Shown here piece by piece: positions 52,661-61,567 of a stretch of 64,000 nt of DNA (position 1 is its first letter; every line of letters starts with the position of its first letter). The notes beneath the pieces were generated by a model. It had not been told where the DNA came from and searched no databases. It saw only the letters and a list, made by a program, of their open reading frames with translations. The DNA comes from Pyxidicoccus parkwaysis (lineage in GTDB: Bacteria; Myxococcota; Myxococcia; Myxococcales; Myxococcaceae). The position numbers and the translations under genes are program-made. Where the stretch lies: NCBI RefSeq assembly GCF_017301735.1, contig NZ_CP071090.1, forward strand, positions 12,011,001 through 12,075,000, read 5' to 3'.

Positions 52661-54136
52661 CTACCTTGCCAGATGCGCGCGCGGCGGACGGACGCCGGCA
52701 GCGCGGCGGAGGGTGTCGGCACCCACCTCGGGAAGCTGGACGGGCACTCCCGCCCACGCGGAAAGCCTGCCGAGAAGGAAGCCGCGCTGGGGCTCCGGCA
52801 GCAGGCTCAGCGTGGAGTAGAAGCCGATGCTGTCAGTGGCGATGACGCGGTACGAGTCATTGCGCGCGGAGACCTCGAAGGCGCTCGCGGACCAGGGGCT
52901 CAGGTCTCCGTAGACGAGCAGCACCCGCTTCGCCTCGTGACGCAGCCACGTTTCCACCCGCAACATCGTCCAGGGCTCATACCGCTTCGCGACGTCCAGC
53001 GGCGGGAAGCGCGTGGGCACGTCCTCGCCCGCATAGCGCAGCAGGGGCCGCAGATGCGCCTGCGCATGGCCGGGTCCACCGAGCTCCGTGGCCTGCTGGT
53101 AGTGGAGGGGCGCTTCCTCCTCCATGCCCTGGTCGGAGAAGACGTACTCGAACTCCGAGACGTAGCTGACCCAGGCGAACAACTCCTCATCCGTGACGTT
53201 CGCGGCGGGGATGTCATCACACGTCCACCCGAAGCCGTAGAACTCCCAGAAGCTGAAGGGCAGCTCGACGACGGCGAACTCCAGGGCCCGGTCCTCGCCC
53301 AGCACCTCGAAGGTGAAGCCCTGCTCGGCGAGCGCCTCGATGAAGGGCCGCAGCGCCTCCCGCCGACTCAGGGCGGCCCGCTGCACCGCGAACAGCTTCT
53401 CGCGACAGGCCGAGTCCCCCGCCTCCTTGCGGAGGAAGTGCGCGTGGCGCTCATCCTGGAGGCCGCGGCTGTGATGGGTTGCATAGGGCACGGTGGCGTG
53501 GACGTCGTCCGGATGGAAGTACCGATGGGTGAGGGCGGCGGTGCCTCCCTTGAAGACGCCGGTGGACAGCCACCGGCTCCGGTACAGGGGCTTGAAGGCC
53601 TCGACGACGCGGTGGATGTCGGCCGCGGCCTGACGCACGGTCAGCTTGCTCCAGTCCGGGGAGTCCGGCCGAGAGGTGCCGAAGTAGCGATGCTCGACGG
53701 CGAGCTGGTTCGCCTGGAGCAGGTCCGCGGGCTCGCTGGGGATGGGCTCGGCGAAGAGCACGGCGCCCTCCGTGTCGAGGACCATGGGCGCCGCCGTCGA
53801 GCGGTGCATCAGCGACAAGCGTTGCTGGAAGCGAGCCCCGCCCGGGTGCTGGTGGTCCACCGGCTGCTCGTAGTCGAGGATGAAGAAGCGGAACCCGTTC
53901 ACCCAGGTGTCACTCAGCACCGTCAGCCCGGGAATGGACTCGAGCCGGACACGGATGTCCACGGCCTCCGCCTCACGGGACTGCTGCTCCAGGCCACTGC
54001 CTTCCGCCGGGAGCCCGGAGCCGGGCGCACTGTCCCGGGGCTCCAGGTTGACTCCGCTCCCGCAGGCCATCAGCCCCGCGCAGAGCAGGGCTCCCATCAC
54101 GTGACGCGCCCAATCGAATCGCGCTCCATTCCGCAT
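52661..54136 (-). CDS. S37 (PS-10-type) peptidase homologue lacking the nucleophile
   Basis: A 491-residue lipoprotein (signal peptide with LMAC, Cys25) of the Streptomyces PS-10/tripeptidyl-aminopeptidase group: WVNGFRFFILDYEQPVDHQH, LAVEHRYFGTSRP and DWSKLTVRQAAADIHRVVEA are typical. The nucleophile motif normally reads STGASKGG; here it is STGVFKGG, with Phe195 (TTC) in place of Ser. A single base change from TCC would explain it. The C-terminal part (LLVYGDLSPWSASAF) retains the acid/histidine region. It may be inactive and act as a binding protein, or the residue could be a mutation or an error. ATG at 54136 opens the signal peptide. Confidence 0.82.
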   Translation of the reverse strand: MRNGARFDWARHVMGALLCAGLMACGSGVNLEPRDSAPGSGLPAEGSGLEQQSREAEAVDIRVRLESIPGLTVLSDTWVNGFRFFILDYEQPVDHQHPGGARFQQRLSLMHRSTAAPMVLDTEGAVLFAEPIPSEPADLLQANQLAVEHRYFGTSRPDSPDWSKLTVRQAAADIHRVVEAFKPLYRSRWLSTGVFKGGTAALTHRYFHPDDVHATVPYATHHSRGLQDERHAHFLRKEAGDSACREKLFAVQRAALSRREALRPFIEALAEQGFTFEVLGEDRALEFAVVELPFSFWEFYGFGWTCDDIPAANVTDEELFAWVSYVSEFEYVFSDQGMEEEAPLHYQQATELGGPGHAQAHLRPLLRYAGEDVPTRFPPLDVAKRYEPWTMLRVETWLRHEAKRVLLVYGDLSPWSASAFEVSARNDSYRVIATDSIGFYSTLSLLPEPQRGFLLGRLSAWAGVPVQLPEVGADTLRRAAGVRPPRAHLAR

Positions 54137-54291
54137 GTGTGTGCCTCCCGGGTCGAGTCGCCAGACTTCTGGCAACCAGATTACAAGAGACCCTGACGCT
54201 GAATTTCACGGACACGGACCTCGGGATGGGCGCTCGAGTCGACCTCCACGCCTCCGGCCCCCCCACTCGGGCTTCTCACGCTCGGGGACGC

Positions 54292-57200
54292 TCAGGGCTT
54301 CGCGTCCGGTACGGTGATGACCACCTCTTCCGGATAGGGAACCGACACCAGCTTCCCGTCGTAGATGTTCCCCCTCCAGTGGACGCGCGGCGAGAAGGGA
54401 GTCCGGCTGTTGCCCACCTCGTCTGTGCTCCAGCGGCCCTGCTCGTCCGTGACGCCGTTCACGCCACCGCCCAGGATGAGCTCCGCGCCGGGTGCGGGCT
54501 TGCCTCCCGCCGTGAGCACGCGAATCCGAAGCACCGCGGGGTCGCTGTGCCTGCGAAGGACCAGCTCCACGTCTCGAGGCTCCAGCTTGTCGAGCTCCAC
54601 CGTCTGATTGCGGAGGTCGCCGTTGGGGCCAAGCGCCTTCAGGTAGTGGGTGCCGAACTGGGAGAGGTGGTCAATCACGAACCGCCCGCTCGCATCCGTC
54701 ACCACCGTGGAGACCTTCTGGGAATAGGGCTCCCGCCAGGACACCTGCACTCCCGCGGCGGGCTTCAGGTCGGGTGAGAGCACCCGGCCGCGCAGCGTGC
54801 CCGCGCGCTCCAGCGTGGCGTTGAGGCCCGTGTGGAGCGCCTTCTCGCGCCCGTTGATGATGCTCCCCCATTTCTTCTTCCCCGGCGCTTCCACCGTGAG
54901 CTGCCACTCGATGCGCGGCACGTTCGTGAGCACGAAGGTGCCGTCCGGCTTCACCGGGTAGCGCTTCGTGCCGAGCGCCAGGGCGTCATCCCACTCCTGA
55001 CCGGGCGTCAGCACCACCTCCGCGTCGGGCACGGGCCTGCCCTCGAACTTCACCGACCCTTCGAGCCGGCCGTCCTTCAGGATGGGCGGCGGCTTCGGAG
55101 TCACAGGCGGCTCGAGCGGGCGCGTCTTCGTGAACCACGACGGCACGGACGCGGCGCTCGCGCTTGTGCCAGCTCCCCGGAGCGTCACCAGGAGCACCTG
55201 GTACCCCGCGTCCGCCACCGCGAGCCTCCGGCCGTCCGAGCTGAACACGATGAGCGGCTGGGACATGCCGCCGGAGAGCTTCATGGGGGACGAAGCCCGC
55301 AGGCCCGTGCTCGCATCGAGCAACAGGAGTCCCTCCGGGCCACCCGCCGCGGCCAGCAGCTTCCCATCCGGGCTGAAGCGGACCTGCCGCACGCTCTCAC
55401 GAATCGTCACCGGCGCGGACGTGCTTCCGGAGAGGTCCCACAGCGCGACACCCTCATCGAACGACGCCGTGGCCAGCAACGGCCGCGTGGGGTGGAAGGA
55501 GAGCGAGTCCACCCCGTTCGTGTGCCAACCGGGCAGCGCGGTGACCTTGCCAGTCGTCGCGTCGATGAGCCGCACCGCTCCGCCCTTGAGACCCACGGCG
55601 TACCGGGAGCCGTCCGCCGAAGACGTGAGCAACGTCACCGGGGCTTCGAGCTTCACGCGGGGGCCCACGGGCTTGTCCGTCTCCACGTCGAACTGCTGCA
55701 GCACGGAGGAGTCACCGCACACGCCCGTGGAGGTGAGCGTCATGAGCACGCGGCGCCCGGAGGAGTGGTACGCGAGCGGCAGGCACCGCCGGTCATTCCC
55801 CGCGGGCGCGGGAGGGGGCGGGTTCGGACGGCCCGGACGCCAGAGCATCACGTGGCCCGTGGCGTCCTCGAAGAATCCAAAGGGCTCCTTCGCGCGAGCA
55901 TCCCAGCTCAGCGAGAGTTTGTAGGGCCTGCGGACGAGCTCACTCGACCCGGCTGGGGTCTTCCATGAGATGGCCTGGCTGGAGAGGTCGACCGGCGCCC
56001 CCACGGGCTGACCCTGGATGAGGTCCACGAGCTGGAGCTGTTCCTGAGCAGTGGCCAGGAGCTGCTGCGAGTCAGGGAGGAGCAGCAGGTCGGTCATCTC
56101 CGTCGCGCGGTTCGGCGCGAACAGCTCCACCTGTTGTGAGCGCTCGACGAGGCTGGTGGCCTCGCCCAGCCGGGTCAGGGCCTCGCACCCGGCCGCCGTG
56201 CCTCGGAAGCAGCCCTGTTGGTAGGCCCGCACGGCCTCCTCGCGTTTCTTCAGGGCCTCCGCGCTCCTGCCCGCGCCGATGCAGGACTCCGCGCGGCCCA
56301 GCCCGCACGCCTTGCGGTGGTGCTCGAGGGCCCGCTCACCGCTCTGTTCCACGCCGCTCCCCGCCTCGTAGGCCAGGGCCAGGGCCTCACACCCATCGGC
56401 ATCACCCTGTTCACACGCGCGCAGGGAGTAACCGGACGCGGCCTTCAGGTCCTTCGGGAGCCAGGGCCTCCCCTCGCGCAGCGCCTCGCCCACCGAGACG
56501 CACGCGTGCGGCAGCTTGCGCTCGCAGGTATCGAACAGCCGCTGACGCGCCTTCTCCGGCTGGGCGGGCGAACCCGCGTAGCCACTGCCCTCGAGGCTCG
56601 CGAGCCGCTCGCATGACACGAAGGAGCCGAGCTCGCAGCCGCGCTGGTAGAGCTTCGCCGCGCGCTCGGGAGCCTTCCTCGTGCCCTCTCCGCGCTCATG
56701 GGACAGGCCCGCCTCCTCACAGTCCTCGCCGCGTCCCTCCCGACAGCTCCGCTCCAGGTTCACCAGAGTCGTGTGGGCACGACCGAAGCCCTCGTCGCAC
56801 CAGGTTCCGTAGCTATCGCAGGCGCTGGCGCTGTCCGCGTCACACCCCTTCTTGAAGGCCTCGCAAGCGGCAGGCGGGTTCTTCTCCGCGAGAGCCAGCG
56901 ACCCCAGGCGCGAGCAACCCTCTCCGTCACCTCCGGTGCACCCGCGAGTGAGCAGCGCCTTCGCCCGGGCGAGGTCCTTCTTCGAGACACCCTTCGAGAG
57001 CTCCTCATCGCCAACCAGTGAGCTGCCCAGGCGCGAGCAGCCCCGCACCACCCCGCGTTCACACGCCTGCTCGTAGAAGGTACGCGCACGCGGCTCGTCG
57101 TGCGGCGGGCTTCCCATCCACGAGTGGATTTCACCGAGCAGGAAGCAGCCCATCGGCTCGCCGCCCGAGCAGGACTTCTCCAGCATGGGACGCGCCGCCG

Positions 57201-57564
57201 CGGCCTCCTGCGCGCCTCCCTCTCCCATGGCGTTCAGGGTCAGGAGCTGCTCACAGGCCGAGAAGTGCTTCTGCTGGCAGGCCCTGCCGAGCAACTGGAA
57301 TCCCCGGGCCTCGTCCTTGGGAACACCGGAGCCCCAGATGACGCTCAGCCCGAACAGGAAGCAGTCGGTGTCATCCCCTCGCTTGCATCCCGCCTCCTTC
57401 TCGGAAGCGGGACGCTCGTCGAGGTCGAAGCAGGCCTGCAGGTTCGTGCGGCACTGCTCATGCGGGGACGGACCGGCCGCAAAGGCCTGGACGGGGAGGA
57501 AGGCAATACATGCGCACAGCCCGAGCAGTACGCATGTCCACAGTCGCGATGGGTGCGGAGTCAT
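54292..57564 (-). CDS. Sel1-repeat / WD40 / Ig-like fusion protein
   Basis: A 1090-residue exported protein: signal peptide (LGLCACIAFLPVQAFAAG), then residues about 30-475 with Cys-rich Sel1-like helical repeats (DDTDCFLFGLSVIWGSGVPK, GDGEGCSRLGSLALAEKNPP), as in Helicobacter Hcp proteins; residues about 485-805 with WD40-like blades (VDSLSFHPTRPLLATASFDE, VRQVRFSPDGKLLAAAGGPE); and residues about 825-1090 with carboxypeptidase-regulatory or Cna-B-like sandwiches (LEGSVKFEGRPVPDAEVVLT, GTLRGRVLSPDLKPAAGVQV). These are three interaction scaffolds and no catalytic site. Start ATG at 57564. It is probably periplasmic or surface located. It stands apart, with the PilT genes behind it. Confidence 0.85.
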   Translation of the reverse strand: MTPHPSRLWTCVLLGLCACIAFLPVQAFAAGPSPHEQCRTNLQACFDLDERPASEKEAGCKRGDDTDCFLFGLSVIWGSGVPKDEARGFQLLGRACQQKHFSACEQLLTLNAMGEGGAQEAAAARPMLEKSCSGGEPMGCFLLGEIHSWMGSPPHDEPRARTFYEQACERGVVRGCSRLGSSLVGDEELSKGVSKKDLARAKALLTRGCTGGDGEGCSRLGSLALAEKNPPAACEAFKKGCDADSASACDSYGTWCDEGFGRAHTTLVNLERSCREGRGEDCEEAGLSHERGEGTRKAPERAAKLYQRGCELGSFVSCERLASLEGSGYAGSPAQPEKARQRLFDTCERKLPHACVSVGEALREGRPWLPKDLKAASGYSLRACEQGDADGCEALALAYEAGSGVEQSGERALEHHRKACGLGRAESCIGAGRSAEALKKREEAVRAYQQGCFRGTAAGCEALTRLGEATSLVERSQQVELFAPNRATEMTDLLLLPDSQQLLATAQEQLQLVDLIQGQPVGAPVDLSSQAISWKTPAGSSELVRRPYKLSLSWDARAKEPFGFFEDATGHVMLWRPGRPNPPPPAPAGNDRRCLPLAYHSSGRRVLMTLTSTGVCGDSSVLQQFDVETDKPVGPRVKLEAPVTLLTSSADGSRYAVGLKGGAVRLIDATTGKVTALPGWHTNGVDSLSFHPTRPLLATASFDEGVALWDLSGSTSAPVTIRESVRQVRFSPDGKLLAAAGGPEGLLLLDASTGLRASSPMKLSGGMSQPLIVFSSDGRRLAVADAGYQVLLVTLRGAGTSASAASVPSWFTKTRPLEPPVTPKPPPILKDGRLEGSVKFEGRPVPDAEVVLTPGQEWDDALALGTKRYPVKPDGTFVLTNVPRIEWQLTVEAPGKKKWGSIINGREKALHTGLNATLERAGTLRGRVLSPDLKPAAGVQVSWREPYSQKVSTVVTDASGRFVIDHLSQFGTHYLKALGPNGDLRNQTVELDKLEPRDVELVLRRHSDPAVLRIRVLTAGGKPAPGAELILGGGVNGVTDEQGRWSTDEVGNSRTPFSPRVHWRGNIYDGKLVSVPYPEEVVITVPDAKP

Positions 57565-57671
57565 GGAGAGGCCGGAGCCTACCCCGCGGCAACCCACTGC
57601 TCGCAATTCCTGACGCGTGCAATCCGATGACAGGATTGCCGCTGCCCCGCCCTCGACAGGCGAGGGCCGGC

Positions 57672-58781
57672 TCAGATGGACTTCAGCGCCTCCGGCACCT
57701 CCCACTCGGGCTTCATGCGGGAGATGATTTTCGCGAGGTTCTCCTTGTCCTGCGCCTTCTCCAGCGCGGCCTCGGGAGTAATCACGTTGTCCTTCACCAG
57801 CCGCTCCAGGTGCATGTCCAAGGTCTGCATGCCCTGGCTCTGGCCGGCCTGCATCTTGGACGCAATCTGGAACACCTTGCCCTCGCGAATCATGGAAGCA
57901 ATCGCGCTGCCGCCCACCAGGATTTCGAGCGCCGCCACGCGGCCCTTGCCGTCCGCCGTCTTGATGAGCTGCTGCGCGACGATGCCCGCGAGGCTCTCCG
58001 CCAGCATTCCGCGCACCTGCCCCTGCTCCTCGGCGGGGAACGCGTTGATGATGCGGTCGATGGTGGCCGGCGCACTGTTCGTGTGCACCGTGGCGAACAC
58101 CAGCACGCCGAAGCTCGCGAGCTGCAGCGCCAGCTTCATCGTCTCGTTGGTGCGAAGCTCGCCGATGAGGATGACGTTCGGGTCCTCGCGGCCCGCCGAG
58201 CGGATGGCCGTGGCGAAGCTCGACGCGTGCGGGCCCACTTCCCGGTGCGTCACCTGCGCCTTCTGTGACTCGTGCACGAACTCCACCGGGTCTTCAATCG
58301 TGAGGACGTGCGCGGGCCGCGAGTGGTTGATGTAGTTGATCATCCCGGCCAGCGTGGTGGACTTGCCGCTGCCCGTGGGGCCCGTCACCAGCACCAGCCC
58401 GCTGCGCCGGTCCGCCAGCTTGCGCACCACCTCGGGCGTCTTCAGGTCCTCCAGCGACAGCACCTTGCTGGGAATGGTGCGGAACACCGCGCCCAGGCCC
58501 GTCATCTTGTAGAAGTAGTTGGCGCGGAAGCGGGCCTTGGTGCCGTAGCCGTAGGCGAAGTCCAGGTCCAGCTCCTCGGTAATCTGGCGCTTCTGCTCCG
58601 GGTTGATGAGCTCGAAGAGGAGCGCCTCCATCTCCTGCACGGTGAGAGGCATCTCGCGCAGCGGCACCAGCTCGCCACGGATGCGGCCCAGGGGCGGGTA
58701 GCCCACGCTCATGTGCAGGTCGCTGCCCTTCTGCTCCAGCAGCGCGTCGAAGAGGGTGGCGATACGAGGGGTGGCGTTCAT
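57672..58781 (-). CDS. pilT: PilT-type retraction ATPase
   Basis: A 369-residue hexameric ATPase that powers type IV pilus retraction. N-domain: EQKGSDLHMSVGYPPLGRIR (17-36). Walker A GPTGSGKST (134-142), the Asp box TIEDPVEFVH, Walker B-like DPNVILIGELRTNETM and the His box VHTNSAPATIDRIINAFPAE are all present; note the AIRSAGREDPNV segment, usually ALRQALREDPDV. The C-terminal domain follows the family. It is separated from the next upstream ATPase gene by one base, so the two form an operon. In Myxococcus several PilT paralogues exist; which one this is cannot be decided from sequence alone. Confidence 0.92.
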   Translation of the reverse strand: MNATPRIATLFDALLEQKGSDLHMSVGYPPLGRIRGELVPLREMPLTVQEMEALLFELINPEQKRQITEELDLDFAYGYGTKARFRANYFYKMTGLGAVFRTIPSKVLSLEDLKTPEVVRKLADRRSGLVLVTGPTGSGKSTTLAGMINYINHSRPAHVLTIEDPVEFVHESQKAQVTHREVGPHASSFATAIRSAGREDPNVILIGELRTNETMKLALQLASFGVLVFATVHTNSAPATIDRIINAFPAEEQGQVRGMLAESLAGIVAQQLIKTADGKGRVAALEILVGGSAIASMIREGKVFQIASKMQAGQSQGMQTLDMHLERLVKDNVITPEAALEKAQDKENLAKIISRMKPEWEVPEALKSI

Positions 58782-58782
58782 C

Positions 58783-60444
58783 TCAGGAGCCCTTCCTGCC
58801 CATCAGCGAGCCGACCTTGCTCAAGAGCCGCGCGCCGTCTTGCGGTGTCTCGGGCGCCGCCACGGTGGTGCCGGGCCGCTTGCCGGTGACGGTGGCCTCC
58901 AGCTCGTCCGGGTTGTCCGCGAAGCTCTTGGCCACCTCCAGCTTCACCTTGTTGGCGCGCACCAGGTCCGCGAGCGAGTCCTCGAAGCGGACGATGCCCA
59001 GGCTCTTGCCACGCTGTTGCAGCGAGGGAATCTGGAACGTCTTGTTGTCGCGGATGAGGTTGCCCAGCGCGACGGAGCCCGGCAGCACCTCGGCCGCGGC
59101 CACCATGCCCTTGCCGTCCGCGCCCGGCATCAGCCGCTGGCTGACGATGAGGCGCAGGCCGCTGGACAGCGACAGGCGCACCTGCTGCTGGTCCGCGGGC
59201 GGGAAGAGGTCGATGAGCCGGTCGATGGTCTTCGCCGCGCTCGGCGTGTTCATGGTGCTGATGAGCAGGTGGCCCGTCTCGCTGGCCGCCAGCGCCATGC
59301 GCACCGTCTCCGTGTCGCGCAGCTCGCCCACCACGATGACGTCCGGGTCCTCGCGGAGGCTGCCCTTCAGCGCGCTGGCGAACGTCTTGGTGTGCGAGCC
59401 CACCTCGCGCTGGCTGATGAGGGCCTTCTTGCGCGGGTGCACGTACTCCACCGGGTCCTCCACGGTGAGCACGTGGTGCGTCGTCTCGCGGTTGATGATG
59501 TCCACCAGCGCCGTCATCGTGCTCGTCTTGCCGTGGCCGGACGGGCCGGTGATGACGATGAGCCCCTGGTGGTGGTGCACCGCCTTGGCGATGTCCGCCG
59601 CCGGCAGGCCCAGTGACTCCAGCGTGGGGATTTCGCGCGAAATCACCCGGAAGGTGCCCTTGAGGCCCGTGCGCTGCCGGCCCACGTTGACGCGGAAGCG
59701 CCCCATCTCCGGCGAGTCCAGCGAGAAGTCGCAGCTGCCCTCGCGCTCCAGCACCGCCCGCAGCCGCTGCGGCACCACCGGCAGGAGCAATTCCTCCACG
59801 CGCGCCGCGTCCAGCACCTCGCCCTGCGGGAGCAGCTCTCCGGAGAGGCGGAAGAGGGGCGGGCGGCCCGCCACCACGTGCACGTCGCTGGCGCCCTGGC
59901 TCCGTCCCTCCTCGAGCAGCCCGGCCAGCCCGCGCCACGCACCTCCCGAGGCGCGAGGCGCGGCACGGGGCTGCGCGGCCGGAGCCGGAGCCGCCGCCGG
60001 AGCAGCGGGCGCGGGGGCAGGCCGGGCCGCGGCGGGGGCAGGGGACCCCGGCGCCGCGGGAGCGGGGGCCGCCACCGGAGCGCGCGCGGCGGCGGGCGCT
60101 GGCGCGGGAGCCGGAGCAGCGGGCTGCGGGGCGGGCGCGGCGTCGGTGACGCGCGACAGGCGCAGGTGCACCAGGTCTCCGCGCTTCATGGCGGCGATGG
60201 AGAGCGCGCCCAGGCCGTTGGCGTTGACGGACCACTGCACCGGCGTGTCCGTCACCGACGCGGCGCGCGCCAGGCCCACCATGGCCTGCAGGGCGCGGGT
60301 GACGTCTTCCGTTGTCACGGCCGCGGGGTCCACCGGCTCGTAGCCGTTGCTTCCACGGATCATCGGCGGGCGGCCGGTCGCCAGGGTCAGCTCCGTGACT
60401 CCGGGACGGGCCAGGTGACGCAACAGCTCTGCGAGGGGTTTCAT
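58783..60444 (-). CDS. PilT-like ATPase with duplicated N-domain and Ala/Pro linker
   Basis: A 553-residue secretion/retraction ATPase. Residues 1-99 look like a first PilT N-domain (LTLATGRPPMIRGSNGYEPV); residues 101-167 form an Ala/Pro linker; residues 171-270 form a second N-domain (GASDVHVVAGRPPLFRLSGE); the RecA-like domain has Walker A GPSGHGKT (300-307), TVEDPVEYVHPRKKALISQR and STMNTPSAAKTIDRLIDLFP. The first copy lacks the D(L/V)H residues of the second. Start ATG at 60444. Located one base upstream of PilT, it probably helps drive the same pilus machinery, comparable to PilU. Confidence 0.88.
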   Translation of the reverse strand: MKPLAELLRHLARPGVTELTLATGRPPMIRGSNGYEPVDPAAVTTEDVTRALQAMVGLARAASVTDTPVQWSVNANGLGALSIAAMKRGDLVHLRLSRVTDAAPAPQPAAPAPAPAPAAARAPVAAPAPAAPGSPAPAAARPAPAPAAPAAAPAPAAQPRAAPRASGGAWRGLAGLLEEGRSQGASDVHVVAGRPPLFRLSGELLPQGEVLDAARVEELLLPVVPQRLRAVLEREGSCDFSLDSPEMGRFRVNVGRQRTGLKGTFRVISREIPTLESLGLPAADIAKAVHHHQGLIVITGPSGHGKTSTMTALVDIINRETTHHVLTVEDPVEYVHPRKKALISQREVGSHTKTFASALKGSLREDPDVIVVGELRDTETVRMALAASETGHLLISTMNTPSAAKTIDRLIDLFPPADQQQVRLSLSSGLRLIVSQRLMPGADGKGMVAAAEVLPGSVALGNLIRDNKTFQIPSLQQRGKSLGIVRFEDSLADLVRANKVKLEVAKSFADNPDELEATVTGKRPGTTVAAPETPQDGARLLSKVGSLMGRKGS

Positions 60445-60699
60445 GCGGGGTCGACTCGGCCCGTGGCGGAGGCAGGGATGCGGGGGCCTCAGGATAGTCG
60501 ACAATCCGCCAGAAACACTTCACCCCGAGCGTGCCCGTCCCCACGTGCCCGGGGTCCGGGTGCGAAAATGCCCGCTCCCCGAGCCCGCCGCCCGGGCAGG
60601 CGGCCACCCGGGACGTGTGAGTCCCTCGAGACGCTCTTTCCACTGAAAGGGGGTGAGGCGTGCTCCGGGGCCGGGAAACCAGGGCCCGCTCGGAGCGGG

Positions 60700-60724
60700 G
60701 GGCGGGAGGAGCGACCTCCCGCCC
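60700..60724 (-). terminator. Terminator hairpin after the GNAT gene
   Basis: Perfect 10-bp stem GGGCGGGAGG/CCTCCCGCCC with a 5-base loop, 18 bases past the stop at 60743. No T-run. The rest of 60445-60742 shows nothing else. Confidence 0.6.
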
Positions 60725-60742
60725 GGGGGCGCAACGGGGTGA

Positions 60743-61279
60743 CTACAGCTCGCGGGACATCAGGAGGCGGAGCTTGCCCGACTTCTTGGAGACCACCGTG
60801 GCCACGGTGGTGAAGCCTTCCTTCCGGTAGAAGCTCACCGCCGCCGAGTTGGACGGGTCCACCCGCAGGGCGATGGTCTTCCGGTACATGTCGCGGGCCG
60901 CCTTGAGCGCCTGCTCCAGCAGCACCTTGCCCAGGCCCTTGCGACGCAGCTCGGGCTTCACGACGATGTTGCGCAGGTACGCCGCGCCTGGCACCGGGCC
61001 GTCCCGCTCCACCGTCACATAGCCGACCACCTGGCTCTGCAGCTTGGCCACATGGACGTAGGGCCGCAGCTGGGTGAGGGCCTTGAGGCTGTCCTCCTGC
61101 GTCTCACCCCGGGTCTTCCAGGGCTCGGAATTGGCGCGCAAGGCCGCCACCGAAGTCATGTCCTCATCGGTGGGCAAGGAGAACTTCACCGCCGTCATCA
61201 GGTCGTTTGGCAGGCCCGCCACATCCAGCACCGGCGCTGGGGCCATCTCCACGCCCGGGTCCACCTGCTTCATCGTCAT
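60743..61279 (-). CDS. GNAT-family N-acetyltransferase
   Basis: A 178-residue acetyl-CoA-dependent acyltransferase. The acetyl-CoA pyrophosphate-binding motif RRKGLG (about 112-117) follows the strand YLRNIVVKPE; the C-terminus has TIALRVDPSNSAAVSFYRKE followed by GF, the typical N-x-x-A-x-x-F/L-Y-x-K-x-G-F pattern. ATG at 61279 is supported by GGAGGAGCAAGG about six bases upstream; Met3 would serve equally. Substrate unknown, with ribosomal proteins and small amines typical. It is divergent to the GTPase gene. Confidence 0.9.
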   Translation of the reverse strand: MTMKQVDPGVEMAPAPVLDVAGLPNDLMTAVKFSLPTDEDMTSVAALRANSEPWKTRGETQEDSLKALTQLRPYVHVAKLQSQVVGYVTVERDGPVPGAAYLRNIVVKPELRRKGLGKVLLEQALKAARDMYRKTIALRVDPSNSAAVSFYRKEGFTTVATVVSKKSGKLRLLMSREL

Positions 61280-61498
61280 CGCCTTGCTCCTCCGTCGCGT
61301 TGCGATCCTAACCGCTCCCCCGGCACCCGTGCACGCGGTGATTCCGCGCACATTGTCCTCTCACGTGAGGAGACTGCCTTCCCCAAGTGTGAGGAGCCGG
61401 ACCTCGCCAAACCCCCCATGCGCCCGGCCCATTCCACGAATGAGCCCTGCTTCCAAGCCTGCATTCCGACCGGCCTTCCGCACCGGACCGCTTCCCAC

Positions 61499-61504
61499 TA
61501 TAAA
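61499..61504 (+). promoter_or_regulatory. Candidate -10 box for the GTPase/kinase operon
   Basis: TATAAA within CACTATAAAAACGG, an AT-rich run rare in this genome, about 65 bases before the TTG start. Only a weak -35 (TTCCGC, 61476-61481) lies 17 bases upstream. The rest of 61280-61567 holds no gene. Confidence 0.35.
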
Positions 61505-61567
61505 AACGGGCGTCGTGTGCCGGAGGTCTGCCTCCTCACGCCGACCTGGCCAGCCCGAGTCCCCCCC

